DNA of 64,000 nucleotides from the NCBI GenBank assembly GCA_015501055.1, contig JADNYV010000119.1, positions 1 to 64,000 of the forward strand, in the 5' to 3' direction. A program made the translations under genes and the position numbers. Source of the stretch: Mucidula mucida (Eukaryota > Basidiomycota > Agaricomycetes > Agaricales > Physalacriaceae). Below, piece by piece: positions 11,375-24,300 of this stretch. Under the pieces are notes generated by a model that worked only from the letters and a program-made list of their open reading frames with translations, did no database searches and was not told the DNA's origin. Positions within the stretch are counted from its first letter, which is position 1; each line of letters begins with the position of its first letter.

Positions 11375-11851
11375 GCGAGAAGGAAATTGAAAGGCATGAT
11401 CCGCAGTCGCCAAATACAGGCAAAACACAGGGTTGCGATGTCGGCCGAGGCTTTCTCGGGCCTGTTGACAATCTTTTGAACTATCAAAGGTGTGCCATCC
11501 TGATCGCATGCCAGAGCGACAAGCATTCAGTATCGCGAGGCGCTGGTCCATGGAAGTATACTGTAGAATGCAGCTCACGACCGTCTACGATGGAAACATA
11601 ATTTGATCCTCACAGATAGTACATGAAAACGGCGAACAGTTGCACTTACACGACTCAAATCCACACAAGAAGAAGGATGCTATTCTACGCAGGCTTCGTA
11701 ATACACAAGCATTGCGATACCAGTGACAAGAGTTCCGCTTACTTAGATACGTACTCTGATTATAATAACAGTTCTGTAGTCTACAATGGGAAGGAAAGTA
11801 GTTCATGTCGTGAGCGACACTGACGTCGACCCACATTGCCTAAACTTACTT
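11375..11851. other. Intergenic stretch
   Basis: Lies between the start of the UPF0014 gene and the 3' end of the Skn7-type gene, both on the minus strand. Only short unassigned frames were seen. Confidence 0.35.
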
Positions 11852-13714
11852 TTAACTTGAAAACGGTCCACTACGCTCACCTCCACTTGCATCTGCATTC
11901 CTCCGCATGAAGTTCTGCACCAAGCTCTCATACTGCTCGTCCGTCATATGAGTGTTCAGCGGCATCTGCTCCTCCTCCTGCCGCTCCTCAGATCTCCAAA
12001 GATGCCTATCCAACACCGCGCGCAATCCATCTCTGCCAAACGGCTTCGTCAGAACATCATTCATCCCCGCCGCATAATAGGCCACAACCGCTGCGGGCTG
12101 CACATGCGAGGTCATCCCAACGATCACTATTGCGTGGTTGAACCTTCTAATAAGCGATGTCGCTGCAACACCGTCTATCCTAGGCATAACGATATCCTTG
12201 AGATCACACGTTAGGTGAGGGATGAAGAAGGAACGTAAAAAGCTCGGCTTACCATGAGAACAAGATCATATCTCTGTTCACCGATTTTCTGCACAGCATC
12301 AACCCCGTCAACGGCGACATTAGAAGTACATCCCATCGCCTGCAATAATCGTCCAAGAGTCGCCCGAGTAACCGCATCGTCGTCCACCACCAGCACATGT
12401 GGCGGCATAGCCCTAGGCAGCACGTCAGCACTCGGTACAAGCGGCAGCGATGGCATGACCATCTCATCGTCGTCATCGCCTCCCTCTCCCTCACCACCAG
12501 CCATCTGCATTCCAAGACCCCCATGCGCGCCCGTCCGCATTTCCGCCCTCAGTCGCTCCAACGCCACAATCCTCTCTCTCAACTCCGCATGCGATAATGT
12601 ATCAGAGTCAGCCGTCTGCGAGGGGACGACATCCCCGGCGTCTCATACGAACCCGGCGCAAATGTCAAGTGTGGCGCAACCGTACTCCCACTGTACTCCA
12701 TATCCGCCCATGGCAGTCCCATTGCCTCTGCAGTAGTAGTAGAGGGACCACGACCGACAAACGGACTCGGATCGACAGGCGGCGGAGGAGGCAGCGTACC
12801 CTGCAGAATGTACTGTATCAGCGTCTGCGTGAGCCGATCCTGCTGCGCCATGGTCCGCTGGATCCCCACGAGCTCTGCAAGGACATCGTGATACTTTTCC
12901 TCTAGGGTCTGGATGTGGGCGGACATGCCCTCTTGTGTATCGACAATGTCTTGCAGCTGGGATTGAAGATTCGTGGTGTCGACGGGGGAGGAGGTGGGCG
13001 AGGAGGAGCTGGAGAGCACGGCTGCAGCGTAGGTGCGCGGGCGCGATTGAACGGTGACTTTGCGCTTGATCTTGTCGAGCTTATCGAGGGTATCAGAGCG
13101 AAAGTCGGGGTGCCGAAAGGTAGAGCTCTATAGAAATCGGCGAGGTCATGATTGTATAAGCCTGGACTGAAAAGTGGTGCGGACATTTTCGCTATCCTCG
13201 GCGCCTTCTTTCACGGAGACCTTGTGAAAGTCGTATTTATTGAGCTGGCGCACGAACGATGAGAAGTTCTGGTGCTTGTACATCCGCGGAAGGACCGTGT
13301 GAGAAAAAGCGGTAACATCCTTTACCACGAACGCATCGCCCTGTGGCGTCCATGAGATAACTGGTTGGAATGAAGGCTCCTGCAAAATGCTAATCCGAAA
13401 TCAGGAACACGGAAACAAGCTTTTAGGAGAGTAGAATCTTACCGGGCTAGTTTCCTGACAAAATCTGTAGGACCTTCGGTCGCGGCAGGTCTTTCATTAG
13501 TGGGGACACGGTCGGGTGCCTGTGCCCGGGCGGGACCGTGACGCGTTGACGCTGCTGGAGATGAAGACGACGTGGACGCTAACGCGGGGGAGGAGGATCC
13601 CGTAGTAGACGCACCACTCGAGCGACCTCGTAAAGTAGGCGTAGTACCGCGCGTCAGGGACGGGGCTGGTAGAAGAGTATGGTATCGTCGTCTAGGTGGT
13701 TGCGGTGGATCCAT
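11852..13714 (-). CDS. SKN7: Skn7-type transcription factor with response-regulator receiver
   Basis: Five exons (13714-13443, 13389-13185, 13127-12681, 12615-12253, 12196-11852) give about 543 residues in one open frame. The N-terminal 80 residues are Ser/Pro-rich. Next comes an HSF-type DNA-binding domain (FVRKLARILQEPSFQPVISW, then NFSSFVRQLNKYDFHKV as the recognition helix and STFRHPDF). A coiled coil follows (LQSQLQDIVDTQEGMSAHIQ and on). The C-terminal receiver domain has the acidic pair in HVLVVDDDAVTR, the phosphoacceptor Asp in VLM-DIVMPRIDG (created by splicing at 12253/12196), the Thr in GMTSH and the Lys in LTKPFG. Skn7 proteins receive phosphate from a histidine phosphorelay and act in osmotic, wall and oxidative-stress responses. 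Two of the four introns use weak donors (GTCCGC at 13184 and GTTGCG at 12680). Without the second the frame breaks between coiled coil and receiver. Confidence 0.92.
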
Positions 13715-14164
13715 AAGTTAATCCCCGCATAGTATGTCTGCGGGCATTTATATTGGACATGTCAGTTTCCACTAGTATGTTCTCGTTAGTTCTTGTGTGG
13801 TCGGGAGGTGGGGCTATGTAGCGGACCTTCAAGCTCTAGATTTGGTCCTGGCCAGTCTCCGATTTTAAACTCCGTCAGACGACGGAACACCATCGGCAAG
13901 TTACTCCGATGACGGCATCGTGCAATTTGAGGGAGCTGCGAAGTTGTTGCAAACTGGGTTCATGTGCTCGCTTCGAATTAGGTTCAGTCCATGACCTGAG
14001 CGAGGGAAGTTACGTTCATGCAGCTTACTGTATCAGAACCAGACTAACAACACGGCTGACTCAACCGGAAGAACGAAGCCGTATCAAATCCTTTGGGGCT
14101 CTCTTCAGTGGCACTGGCTGTGGCTGCGGCGATGCGGTAGTCCCACTCAGGAGGAGAAACTAGT
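13715..14164. other. Upstream region of the Skn7-type gene
   Basis: Contains the promoter side of the minus-strand Skn7-type gene and no supported gene of its own. Confidence 0.35.
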
Positions 14165-14772
14165 AGTGTCAATCTCATCCAAGTCTGATGATTCATCATG
14201 GTGGTAGAAGGTAAGGGACCTATGGTTAGGGGCGGCCTCACGTGTGAGGATTTCCCAAAGTTTCTCCGCATTTTCCGTCGGGGAGCACACACGCACTGAG
14301 GACGTTGATCGTTTTGGGCTACTCAACGGTGCTCATGAATCGCCTGATCAAAGAGGCAAAAATGCATCCTGCTGGCAGTGGCGATTCAATTTTGACAGCA
14401 TCACGTGTACGCGGAATGTATACGTGGTTCCATACCATCACGGCGTTTTTGACAGCGCTGCAGTGCCTCAAGAACAGCCGCATACGATTTGTGGATGCGT
14501 TCAAGCAAAGATCTCCTCTATACGCGCGATTCGGTGGTCGTGTCGTGGAAAAAGATCGTTCTATAAACGAACAATGGATTGTTTCCCTTGTATTCTCGCA
14601 ATACCGCATACGGAGTGCGTTGTACGTGTTCTTCTTCAGCTATCAGCTGCTGTTTCTTTTGATTCTGATATCTGCTTGTAAACTCAGGTACCTCCGGTAG
14701 ATGGACTAACGGATATACTTAAACGAACCACTCGATCAGGACCTCGCTTGCTTCTTTGATTTTTCCCTGCGC

Positions 14773-17700
14773 ATGGCCACGACCAGCGATAACAGTGCGC
14801 CACGCTCGCTGCCTGCAGCAATGGGGTCAATCCATCCGCCCTCACCTTCAAATACCGTATTTGCCGGCTCCGCCCCGACCAGTCCTCTCACCCAGCCCGA
14901 TGTTAATAGTGCTGACTGCTGTGTCGTTCTCGGGGAGAACGTCTCAGAAGAATTCATGCCCTGTGCCGAGCACTCCGGGCGACGAAGACGCACAGTATTC
15001 GGGATCACGCTTCCTGGGCGGCGATCTCCCAAAGGTTTGTTCCCTTCTCGTCTCCCTTCATCAATATCCGACCTTGTTTACAGCGCTTGACCCTTTTGAC
15101 TACGAGCAGAAGTACACCGAGGCTGAGCCGTACAAGGAGATGGGCGACGGAGGAAGGATTTGGAAGACATATGTCGAGGAGAGCATCAAGGTGGACGCGA
15201 ATCAAGTTGCTGACTGGACGGACGCTCTTGATGTTCTTCTTGTTTTTGTACGTCCTTCATTGCATACTTGTATATCGCGCTAACACGCGTCGGTAGGCCG
15301 GACTTTTCTCTGCTGTCGTCTCCTCATTTGTATCTCAGACCTATCAAAGCCTACTTGTCGACCATTCGGAGGTTACTTCATACCTCACATACGAATCCAT
15401 CAATCTCCAGCGCGCCAAAGACGCGAACATATCCCTATCAACCTTTCCCCGCTCAGAACTCGCCCCAAACTCCACCTCTGACCCGTCACTCACCGCCGTA
15501 TGCGTCAATGGTCTTTGGTTTACCAGTTTGACTCTCAGCCTGACGACCGCCCTCATTGCCGTGTTGACGAAGCAGTGGATTCACCAGTATATGTCTTTTT
15601 CTCAGACGGGTGGACCCCGTGAACGCACACAGCTTCGCCAAGCCAGAGCAGACAACCTCGAGGCCTGGAATGTGCCGGTAATCATTGGACTGCTTCCCGT
15701 CATGATGCATGTCATACTGGGCGTCTTTTTAGCCGGTCTCATCATATTCCTGCGCTCACTCAGCAATCCTATCATGGGGGTCGTCAGCGTGATGGCGTTT
15801 ATTGCCTTATGCGCATACGTGGCATCTAATCTCCTTCCGGTCTTCAAAGCCTCCTGCCCGTATGTCACGCCATTAACGCACTACGCCTACCGCCTTGTAT
15901 TTCATCTCCATCACCTTGATTTTAAGAGGACGTGCCGCCTTCTCCGTACCTCCGTTGGAACGCAATTGGAGAAATTATTTCCCATAGCTGCTTCTCATAT
16001 TCTTGCGCCGGCGCTTCCAGAGCGAGCGCTATCGCAGCAGGTAGACATCTACGAGTCCTCATCCGCGTTATATCCACCGACTCTCAGAGAGGCTGAGAGG
16101 CAAATGGTGAAGAGTAATGCCTTAGTCCTCGAAGCGAAAGCAGCCGCTTGGCTCTTTACTGTTTCTTCCAATTCATCAGTCCATCGCGTTGTATTACACG
16201 CCCTCAGTAACATCCCACTTCAAACGGTCTCCATTGTCAGAGATTTTGTCGGCCAGCAGGTTCTTAAGGAAGCTGTGTCCGTTGCTCTTGCTTCCTCGGA
16301 CTACTCGCAGCCCGAACAGCACGCCGCTTACGAGCGTCTTATACGCTCACAGATACGGCTTTGTCCCAATGAATCTGGCAAAGCGCTTCCGCTGGAATGG
16401 AGACAGACAGGCATCTTGCCTTTCGTTTTGAACGTTGGGCATCCGGAACGTGCTGTTCAACTACTGCGACAAGAAATGTTGCAGGACTCAGTCAGACTTG
16501 ACGTTGCCGCTTGGGCCCAGATCGTGCAACAAGCGATGTCGTTTGGTGACACAGGTTTCGATTGGCTCGACGGCGGTTCAGATTGCTCCTTAACGTGGCA
16601 GAAGTTTCTGTCCTGGTTCGTCTCCTATCATCGGTGTCTCTCTTGTGCCATACGCAGTGGGTCAGGGGATAATGTCTACACTCTGACGTTCCTCGCTCCC
16701 CAACTACATCACTTTCGGGGGTCCTACTTCACTCTCCTACTCGATTCGGAGTCAGCACAGGAGAGTGCAACTACTGAACCTATTTTCTTCAGTGATGCCG
16801 TCCAGCACTTCATGGTACCATCGCTTTCAGTTGTTATCTACAAATTCGCGTATTCGTCACTATGTACCGGTGAGGTCTATAAGGCGATACCAACCGATAT
16901 CCGGCTGCAACTCGCCATGCTGCAGTCGACTTTCATCCAAAGTACTAGCTCCGGATTAAATGAAGTATCTCTGTTCGCCCAAGCTCTTCGATGTGTTCAC
17001 GAAAACATCGGCATTCAGGGCTTCGATGCGGCGTATCTTCATCACCGCGATGTCCTTCGCGCAACCTTCCTTTCCTTGAAAAACATTGTCGACACCACTT
17101 TCCGGTCCTCCGGAGTGCTATGCGCTCGAGACAGAATGGCCGTTTTGCGTGCCCTCTTCAGGATCTTGATCTTGTCCCCGGCACTCCATGAGGATTATAT
17201 GGTTTGGATGACAGAAGATGTCGCTTCATGCGTTACTAGAACAATCTTTACTGGTGACCAGGAGTGGCATGAATTCGGTCGGTTCATTGCGGATGCCCTG
17301 GAAGCTAATGTACAGCTGCAGTGCACGCAACTCCTGTTGAACCTCTATTCCGAGCTTTGCACTAGACAATGGTTAGAGACTATAGCTCATGAATGGTTTG
17401 AGAAGGATCCGTATGATTACCAAAAGGAGACACATAGTTCTTACTGTTTCGCGGCAGCTGCGTTCGTCACGGGAATCGATGCAATTGGCGGTCCAGTGCA
17501 CGATCAGGTCCTGGAGTATATCCACCAACGTTCAAATCTTCTTACGCTCTGCAAGCTCCTCATTCTTGCTGACGCGGAACGGCATAAGACCCTCCGTATC
17601 CTGGCCGCGCACATTCCAGGTCACCTCTGGATGTCGTGTTTGATTGACATGCAGGAATTCCTTCAATGTGAAGAAACGAAAGGCTTCTACTGCTATCAAA

Positions 17701-17864
17701 TTGAAGATCCTCCCCGACATCCGTATTCAGAGAGCCAGATGTTGTTTTACGAGCCCTTCCATAAGCTACCTGCTGCTCTTTTGAAACTAACCCCACTATC
17801 TCAGAAGCCTTCACATCTCATACAGGTATGTTTTCATAGAATAACGTTTCCTGCAGATCAATGA
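14773..17864 (+). CDS. DUF6535 membrane protein, intact copy
   Basis: Three exons (14773-14901, 14948-15247, 15297-17864) give about 998 residues in one open frame. Exon 2 carries DPFDYEQKYTEAEPYKEMGD and DWTDALDVLLVF. Exon 3 begins AGLFSAVVSSFVSQTYQSLL and continues with the DUF6535 core: NGLWFTSLTLSLTTALIAVL, TKQWIHQYM, GGPRERTQLRQAR, then hydrophobic segments around VPVIIGLLPVMMHVILGVFL and VVSVMAFIALCAYVASNLLP. I count about four membrane spans in the first third. The remaining 600 or so residues are a helical domain that I cannot assign. DUF6535 proteins are an expanded membrane family of mushrooms with no known function. The 5' region, including a TATA-like ATATACTTAAA about 60 bases before the ATG, is shared with the decayed copy at 21333. 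A short intron near the 3' end (after 17825) could give a slightly different C terminus. Confidence 0.85.
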
Positions 17865-18268
17865 TAATGAAATAGATTGTTGCCACTGTACCGTCGCCGC
17901 AGGTGCCTTCGCGCGCACACCTACATGAACGGAGCACTCAGAGCAGCGAGGGCACGCATGATTGAGTCCGTGTAGAATAGAAAATTTATGTACAGTAGCG
18001 AATGTTATCAATCTCTTTCCTTTCTCTTCCGCATGAGAACATGTTAAATGATATAGCTTCCGAACGCCACAGTTTAGTACAACATCGGAGCTTACCGAGA
18101 GGTTGAATTTATTGTTCATTGAACAACGTACATCATGATCTCATCGAATCCGCGGCTCTCTGAACAACGACAACAAGAAACTTGTTGGCTATTGTGCACT
18201 GCTGGACATTTATATGGAAATTATACCTGCCATGTCCCAGAAAACAACACTTCCCCGCCGGCGGGGCC
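17865..18268. other. Spacer
   Basis: Lies between the DUF6535 gene and a short helical reading frame. No motif was seen. Confidence 0.3.
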
Positions 18269-18568
18269 ATGGAGTCAAATAGGGCGATTTCCTGCAGTCA
18301 ACCGTCGAATAGTTCTCGCCCTACACCACCCACTGAAGAGGAAAAGAGAAGGCACGAGGAAGAGCGGGAAAGACGATTGAAGAGATTCAATGCCACTTTG
18401 AAGGCATGGAAAGCAGCAGAAGCAAAGTGGAAGAGCGATTGTGATGCATGGAGACGGAGATATCGCAAGGTGTTTCTGACACACTTTGCGCAACAAGTCA
18501 CTCCGTGGCCTCCACCATCAATTCTGTCCACCCTAGTCTTGAAGCTGGAGAGTATAGAGAGATGCTGA
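18269..18568 (+). CDS. Possible small helical protein of unknown function
   Basis: Open frame of about 99 residues from the ATG at 18269 (MESNRAISC). After a Ser/Pro-rich start it has a strongly charged helical stretch (EEEKRRHEEERERRLKRFNA, then AWKAAEAKWKSDCDAWRRRY), likely a coiled coil. An upstream in-frame ATG at 18182 would lengthen it. There is no counterpart in the second duplicated segment at the same place, no splice evidence and no recognised family. It could be a gene fragment. Confidence 0.3.
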   Translation: MESNRAISCSQPSNSSRPTPPTEEEKRRHEEERERRLKRFNATLKAWKAAEAKWKSDCDAWRRRYRKVFLTHFAQQVTPWPPPSILSTLVLKLESIERC

Positions 18569-19164
18569 GTGTCTGAGGACCATAGCTGCCAGGACACCTA
18601 CTTACCTGTCATCAAAGGACAGAGAGCGCTCTTAGCCAGGAGTTAGAAGCCTTCACAGTTGATAAGAGGAAGATGAAGACCATCAATGGCTATAGGTACC
18701 AAGAGACCTTCGATAATACAGAAGAGGCCCTCATACTGTGTATAAAAGAATGCTGTAGAACAGCAGCAACGGCGGTCGGGAACTTCACTGAACATCCCGG
18801 ACCAGAACCAAATGCATCTGACTACGGGATACCAGAGGATTCATACCCTTGACAGCCCCGAGCACTTAGGGCAGAATATGATTGAGCTGGAGCCGTTGAA
18901 AGGCATCCTATCCCTACAACTTGATATGGCCCTTCGATCTGCATCACCCCGGGGCCCAGAACCATCCCATCAAACAATACGCGGACAATAACGATCATAC
19001 TGTACGAACGGAACACATTGACATAATCTAGAGTATACAAGAAGTAATATCTGCCAGTACTGGTTCTCTACGTCGCGCGCAGTCAGTCGTTTCCAGGGCA
19101 TCCTAGGGCGTCGCTCTCTCCTAACAATGCAGATCAGCCTGTCAAATGCAAACTTGCGGGTCTA
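18569..19164. other. Spacer up to the inversion breakpoint
   Basis: No supported gene; only short frames. Confidence 0.3.
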
Positions 19165-20285
19165 CTACCGAGCACTCTTCAGTCGCCTCTCAACGAAAAA
19201 GATCTCTGTCCTCAACAAACCGTCGCCAACCATCGTATCCTGCAATCTTCATCCATACTTCGTCATCGCCCATGCCTCTGACACTATCGGGAATTATCGT
19301 GAAACCATGGATCCCAAACTATACGGAACACTCACCAGCATCTCGATAGCATGGGCACCTTGACCATACCTCGAATTCTACGCCGGCAGCTACGAGGGCG
19401 AATTCGGTTGCCCTGGTTCCCTCCTAAATCTCTGTCAAAAGTACCCTCCCGTTACTTCTCCTCTATCGTTCGCGGACTCTGCCTCCAGCGACTCTGAGCG
19501 CGCTTCAAAGCGATCCCGCTCATCCTCGCCAGGTACTGAGCTAGAGGGCATTGATATAGGCGATTGGGTGGCACACTGCAACAGTACAGTATTCGAAACA
19601 CCAGAGGATGATGTAACCGAGGTTGGGAGCTACGCCTCCGACAACTCCGAGGTGGTTCAGTCCCTATAGGACGTGCTGAACGTAAAACGGGACGCGATAG
19701 AGATACCAACAGCCTCGCAGAAGCGTATTTTCCGAAACGAAGACGTGACCGATAAACGGACTTGAATCGGTGATGGAGGAATTCAGAACGTGTGGTACTA
19801 GCGTCTACGTGAGTCGGACTCGGTACGCTGGATCTTCACGAGTTCTGAAAGAACGTCGTGATATCTTTGTGAACCTGCGGAGATGCCATCTTGCGTATCC
19901 TACGACATTCGCCTGGCGAGGTGAGACGCGGTATTGGTAGACACCAAACGGCATGTTCTGAGAAGACCTCGAAAATAATACAACGAACGAGATAGAGCAA
20001 TGCACCGACCGTGAAAACCCTTTCGCGATCCTGAAGTCGCGAACATCCATTGAATGCTTGAAGCTCCGCGACAGAAGTTATGATTCCCTCGGATGGGAGA
20101 GGAATGATTCTTCCGGCCTTTAAAGCTGCCTTCAGAGATGATTGGACTGTCCTCATGCGTGAGGAGGCGGTGAAAAATGAGCACATATAAACTTACCACG
20201 GACGTGGTTGGCAGATCCTTTCAAGTATGGATTCAATTCGCCTCGCTTGAGACCCCAGCAGTATTCGTAATTATCGAGCTGTAGA
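19165..20285. pseudogene. Broken copy of the gene at 25308-26402, 3' half inverted
   Basis: The 5' half lies on the minus strand (20281 down to about 19893) and matches exon 2 onward of the intact copy. It includes the sequences for DNYEYCWGLKRGELNPYLKG and the internal LPSEGIITSVAELQAFNG region. The 3' half lies on the plus strand (about 19170-19765), reading SCNLHPYFVIAHASDTIGNY, RETMDPKLYGTLTSISIAWA and on. The two halves meet at the same point of the coding sequence, so one inversion of about 0.7 kb (about 19165-19890) explains the arrangement. The inverted half also has two in-frame stops relative to the intact copy: CGA to TGA just after IAWAP, and a stop where the intact copy reads SLED. 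Exon 1 with the start codon is absent. Confidence 0.8.
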
Positions 20286-21332
20286 GAGCGTTATGAGAGA
20301 TAACAAAGCTACTTTCGCGCAGCTTTCCAAAACAACACAGACGCTGATTAACCTGGATCTTAAGCTTCCTTATGGTTTGAAGCTGCAACGATCACTCGGT
20401 GGTGTACAAGGGCAGTACGCTGTGCATCGCTCGAGTATACTGACTCAGAGAACGGGTACTCACCGGGACGCAAAAAGCGTGACGAGTCGAACTAGATGCT
20501 GGCCAAGCAATGGCACTGACTCTCCTGGAGGGCTGTGGCCGTTGCGTACTAGATCCTGCGGGCGCTCGCTTCGGTGACCAAGCAAGAACAAAATGTTAAC
20601 TTCCCAGACGAGTTCAAAATGACACACCGGAGATTGAGGTTGCTGCGACGAAACGGTAATACCAGTCTGGAAGAGATATCGCGCCAGAACCAGGTAGATA
20701 GATAAAGACAATGGCGGTGCTAGTAGTCAATCTCATCCAAGTCTCATCGGTACACTCCACACACCTATGGTTAGGGTCGCCTTCACCTGTGAGGATATCC
20801 CAAAGTTTCTCCGCATTTTCCGTCGGGGATTACCAGGTTGCTTACACAAGCACTCAAGGGGACGCTGAGGGTCTTGGGAATATCTCAACGGTGCTCATAC
20901 ACCGCCCGACCAAAGAGGCAAAAATCGCATCCGGGTGGCAGTGGCGATTCAATTGACAGCATCACGTGTACGCGGAATGTATACGTATTCCATACCATCA
21001 CGGCGTTTTTAGAGCGCTACAGTGCCTCAAGGACCGCCGCATGCGATCTGTGGAGGCTTCAAAGCAAAAAATCACCTCCGTATGTGCGATTGTCTGGTCG
21101 TCTCATGGAAAAGAGCCTTCTAAAAACGAACAATGGATCGTGTCTCTTGTATTCTCGCAATACCGCATACGGAGTGCGTTGTACGTGTTCTTCTTCCGCT
21201 ATCACCTGCTGTTTGTATAGATTCTGATGTCTGCTCGTAAACTCAGGTACCTCCGGTAGATGGACTAACGGATATACTTAAAAACGAACCGCTCGATCAG
21301 CACCTCGCTTGCTTCTCTGATTTTCCCTGCAC

Positions 21333-24300
21333 ATGGCCACGGCCAGCGATAACGGTGCGCCACGCTCAATGACTGTAGGAGTGGGGTCAATCCCTCCACC
21401 CTCACCTGCAAACACCCTTTTTGCGGGCTCCAGCAGTCCTCTTACCCAACCCGATGTTAAAAGTGCTGACTGCTGTGTCGTTCTCGGTGAGAACGTCTCA
21501 GAAGAATTCATGCCCTGTCCCGAGCACTCCGGGCGACGAAGACGCACAGTATTCGGGATCACGCTTCCTGGGCGGCGATCTCCCAAAGGTTTGTTCCCTT
21601 CTCGTCTCCCTTCATCAATATCCGACCTTGTTTACAGCGCTTGACCCTTTTGACTACGAGCAGAAGTACTCCGAGGCTGAGCCGTACAAGGAGATGGGCG
21701 ACGGAGGCAGGATTTGGAAGACCTACGTCGAGGAGAGCATCAAGGTGGACGCGAATCAAGTCGCTGACTGGACGGATGCCCTTGATGTTTTGCTTGTTTT
21801 TGTACGTCCTTCATTGCATACTTTTATGTCTCGCTAACACGCGTCCATAGGCCGGACTTTTCTCTGCTGTTGTCTCCTCGTTTGTATCTCAGACCTATCA
21901 AAGCCTACTCGTCGACCACTCCGAGGTTACTTCATACCTCACATACGAATCCATCAATCTCTAGCGTGCCAAAGACGCGAACATATCCCTATCAACCATT
22001 CCCCGCTCTGAACTCGCCCCAAACTCGACCTCTGACCCGTCACTCACCGCCGTATGCGTCAATGGTCTTTGGTTTACCAGTTTGACTCTCAGTCTGACGA
22101 CCGCCCTCATTGCCGTGTTGACGAAGCAGTGGATTCACCAGTATATGTCTTTCTCTCAGACAGGTGGACCCCGCGAACGCACACAGCTTCGCCAAGCCAG
22201 AGCAGACAACCTCGAGGCCTGGAATGTCCCGGTAATCATTGGTCTGCTTCCCGCCATGATGCATGTCGCGTTGGGCGTCTTCTTAGCTGGGCTCATCATA
22301 TTCTTGCGCTCACTCAGCAATCCTATCATGGGGGTCGTCAGCGTGATGGCCTTTATTGCCTTATGCGCGTACGTGGCATTTAATCTCCTCCCCGTCTTCA
22401 AAGCATCCTGCCCGTACGTCACTCCGTTGACGCACTACGCATACCGCCTTGTCTATCATGTCCGGCGATTTCATCTCAAGTCGACATGCCGCCACCGCCT
22501 TGCACGCTCAATGCTGGCTTTGCGCGTCTACACACCCCATGACCCTGTCACGCAAGCGCATAGCGAGGGTGCCTACCGCGAGAGTCGCTCTACCCCCTCA
22601 CCCTCTCTATATCCCTCATCCCTGAGAGATGCGGAGAAAGCTCTTGTCAAGACAAATGTAACTGTCCTCGAAGCCAAGGCTGTGTCATGGCTTTTGACTG
22701 GCACTTCCAACTCATCGGTTCATTGCGTCGTGTTGCACGCTCTCAGTAATGTACCATTACAGAGCGTTTCAATCATCAAGCAGCTTGTCGGTCAGAAGAC
22801 GGTTGAGGATTTCCTCAAGAGTGCCCTCAAGGCTCCGGAGTACTCCACTGTCGGCCAGCGCTTAGCTTACGAGCGCCTCACGCGAGCTCGCGTTCTTCTT
22901 TGCCCGACGGCCACATTCATGAGTGCTCCATCAGTGCAGGATTTTTCTGAAGACTTTCTGCCTTGTCTTTTGAGCGGATATCATCGCACGCACACCACCG
23001 AATTTCTGCGCCGAGAGCTCGTACACCCATCGGCTCTACTTGATGTGGCGTCTTGGACTCGGATACTGCAGAATGTCATGAGCGCCGGTGCGAATTGGCT
23101 TGATATTGGCTCAGAGACGTCCCCTGTTTGGCAGGAGTTCTTGACCTGTTTCCTCCAAGCGCATACTTGCCCGGATTGCGCACAGCGGCGGGGATCCGTG
23201 GGTGAAGTCTACTCCGTGAGGTGCATAGTCAATCCGGCTCCTCTCCGATTCTTAAATCTCACCGTCGTACTTGATCCCCTTCTGGCGAGCACTACGGTTG
23301 AACCTATAACGCTCAGGAAGGCGTTAGGGCATTTCCTGATCCCGTCATTTTCCCACATTGTTTATACGCTCGCATTCCCTTCATTGTGTACTGGCAAGTA
23401 CTACGACACCATTCCAAGTGATATTCGCCTGCGCCTCGCCATGCTGCAGTCCTCATCAATTCAGCGTACTAGCTTGACTGATGACGACGACGAGATAACT
23501 TTGTTTGCTCAAGTCGTTGAATGAGTTCAAGAAAGTATCGGAATCACTCCCAGACAAGACACTCCACACCTTTACCATCCCGATATTCTCCGTGCCACCT
23601 TTCTTTCTGTGGTGAGAGTAGTGGATGAAACATTTCAGGCCGATACTCTCTGCTCGCAAGACAAAAAGCAGGTTCTGCAAGTCCTTTTTCGAATCTTGAT
23701 CTTAGACTACGACCTGCGAGAAGATTACGCTGCTTGGATTACAGATGAACGCGCCACGACTATCATTCAGGCTATATTTGTCGGGCCCGTGGACTTTATT
23801 GCGGACGCCCAGTTGATCGCAGATACTCTTGAGGTGGCCGTGCGTACCCAGTGTACAGTCCTGCTGTCGAAATTGTATCCCGAGTTGTGTAGACAAGACT
23901 GGCTGAAAGACATATCCGACCAATGGTTCGAAAACGACGTCGTCATCTCTGAACCTCAGACTCAGACCGCTCATTACTTTGCCGCGGCCGTTTTCGTCCG
24001 TGGTATATCAGTGATACTTGCGCAGGAGGCACGCGGGCCTATTGCCGTAGGAACACTGAAGTATGTTTGTCAGCCAAGGACTCTGCTCATCCTCTGTAAG
24101 CTTCTTGTTCTCGCGGACGTTGAAACGCGTAAGGAAATTGGCAACCTGTACCCGCTGATCTCTGAGCAATTGTGGATGTCGTGTCTCATCGAGATGCACA
24201 AATTCCGTCATAGTCCACGGACGGCAGCCTTCTATGCACACCAATTGGAGCACCGACCTCACCATCCATACGAGCCCACGACTAACACGTTGGTGTATGA

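Larger units (their letters stand above)
14165..20285. repeat. Segmental duplication, unit 1 (DUF6535 gene plus broken second gene)
   Basis: Unit 1 of a directly repeated two-gene segment; its partner is 20725-26280. Similarity begins near TCAATCTCATCCAAGTCT (14168 and 20728). It covers about 550 bases upstream of the DUF6535 start, the whole DUF6535 gene, and, after a dissimilar spacer, the second gene (19165-20285 versus 25300-26280). Confidence 0.85.

Noticed and set aside
12254..13133. Plus-strand frames opposite the Skn7-type gene
   Set aside because: Antisense shadows; the minus strand carries the HSF, coiled-coil and receiver motifs.
14305..14700. Plus-strand frames upstream of the DUF6535 genes (and at 20838-21227)
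   Set aside because: Similar sequence is duplicated with the unit, but the frames are not conserved between the two copies, so they look noncoding.
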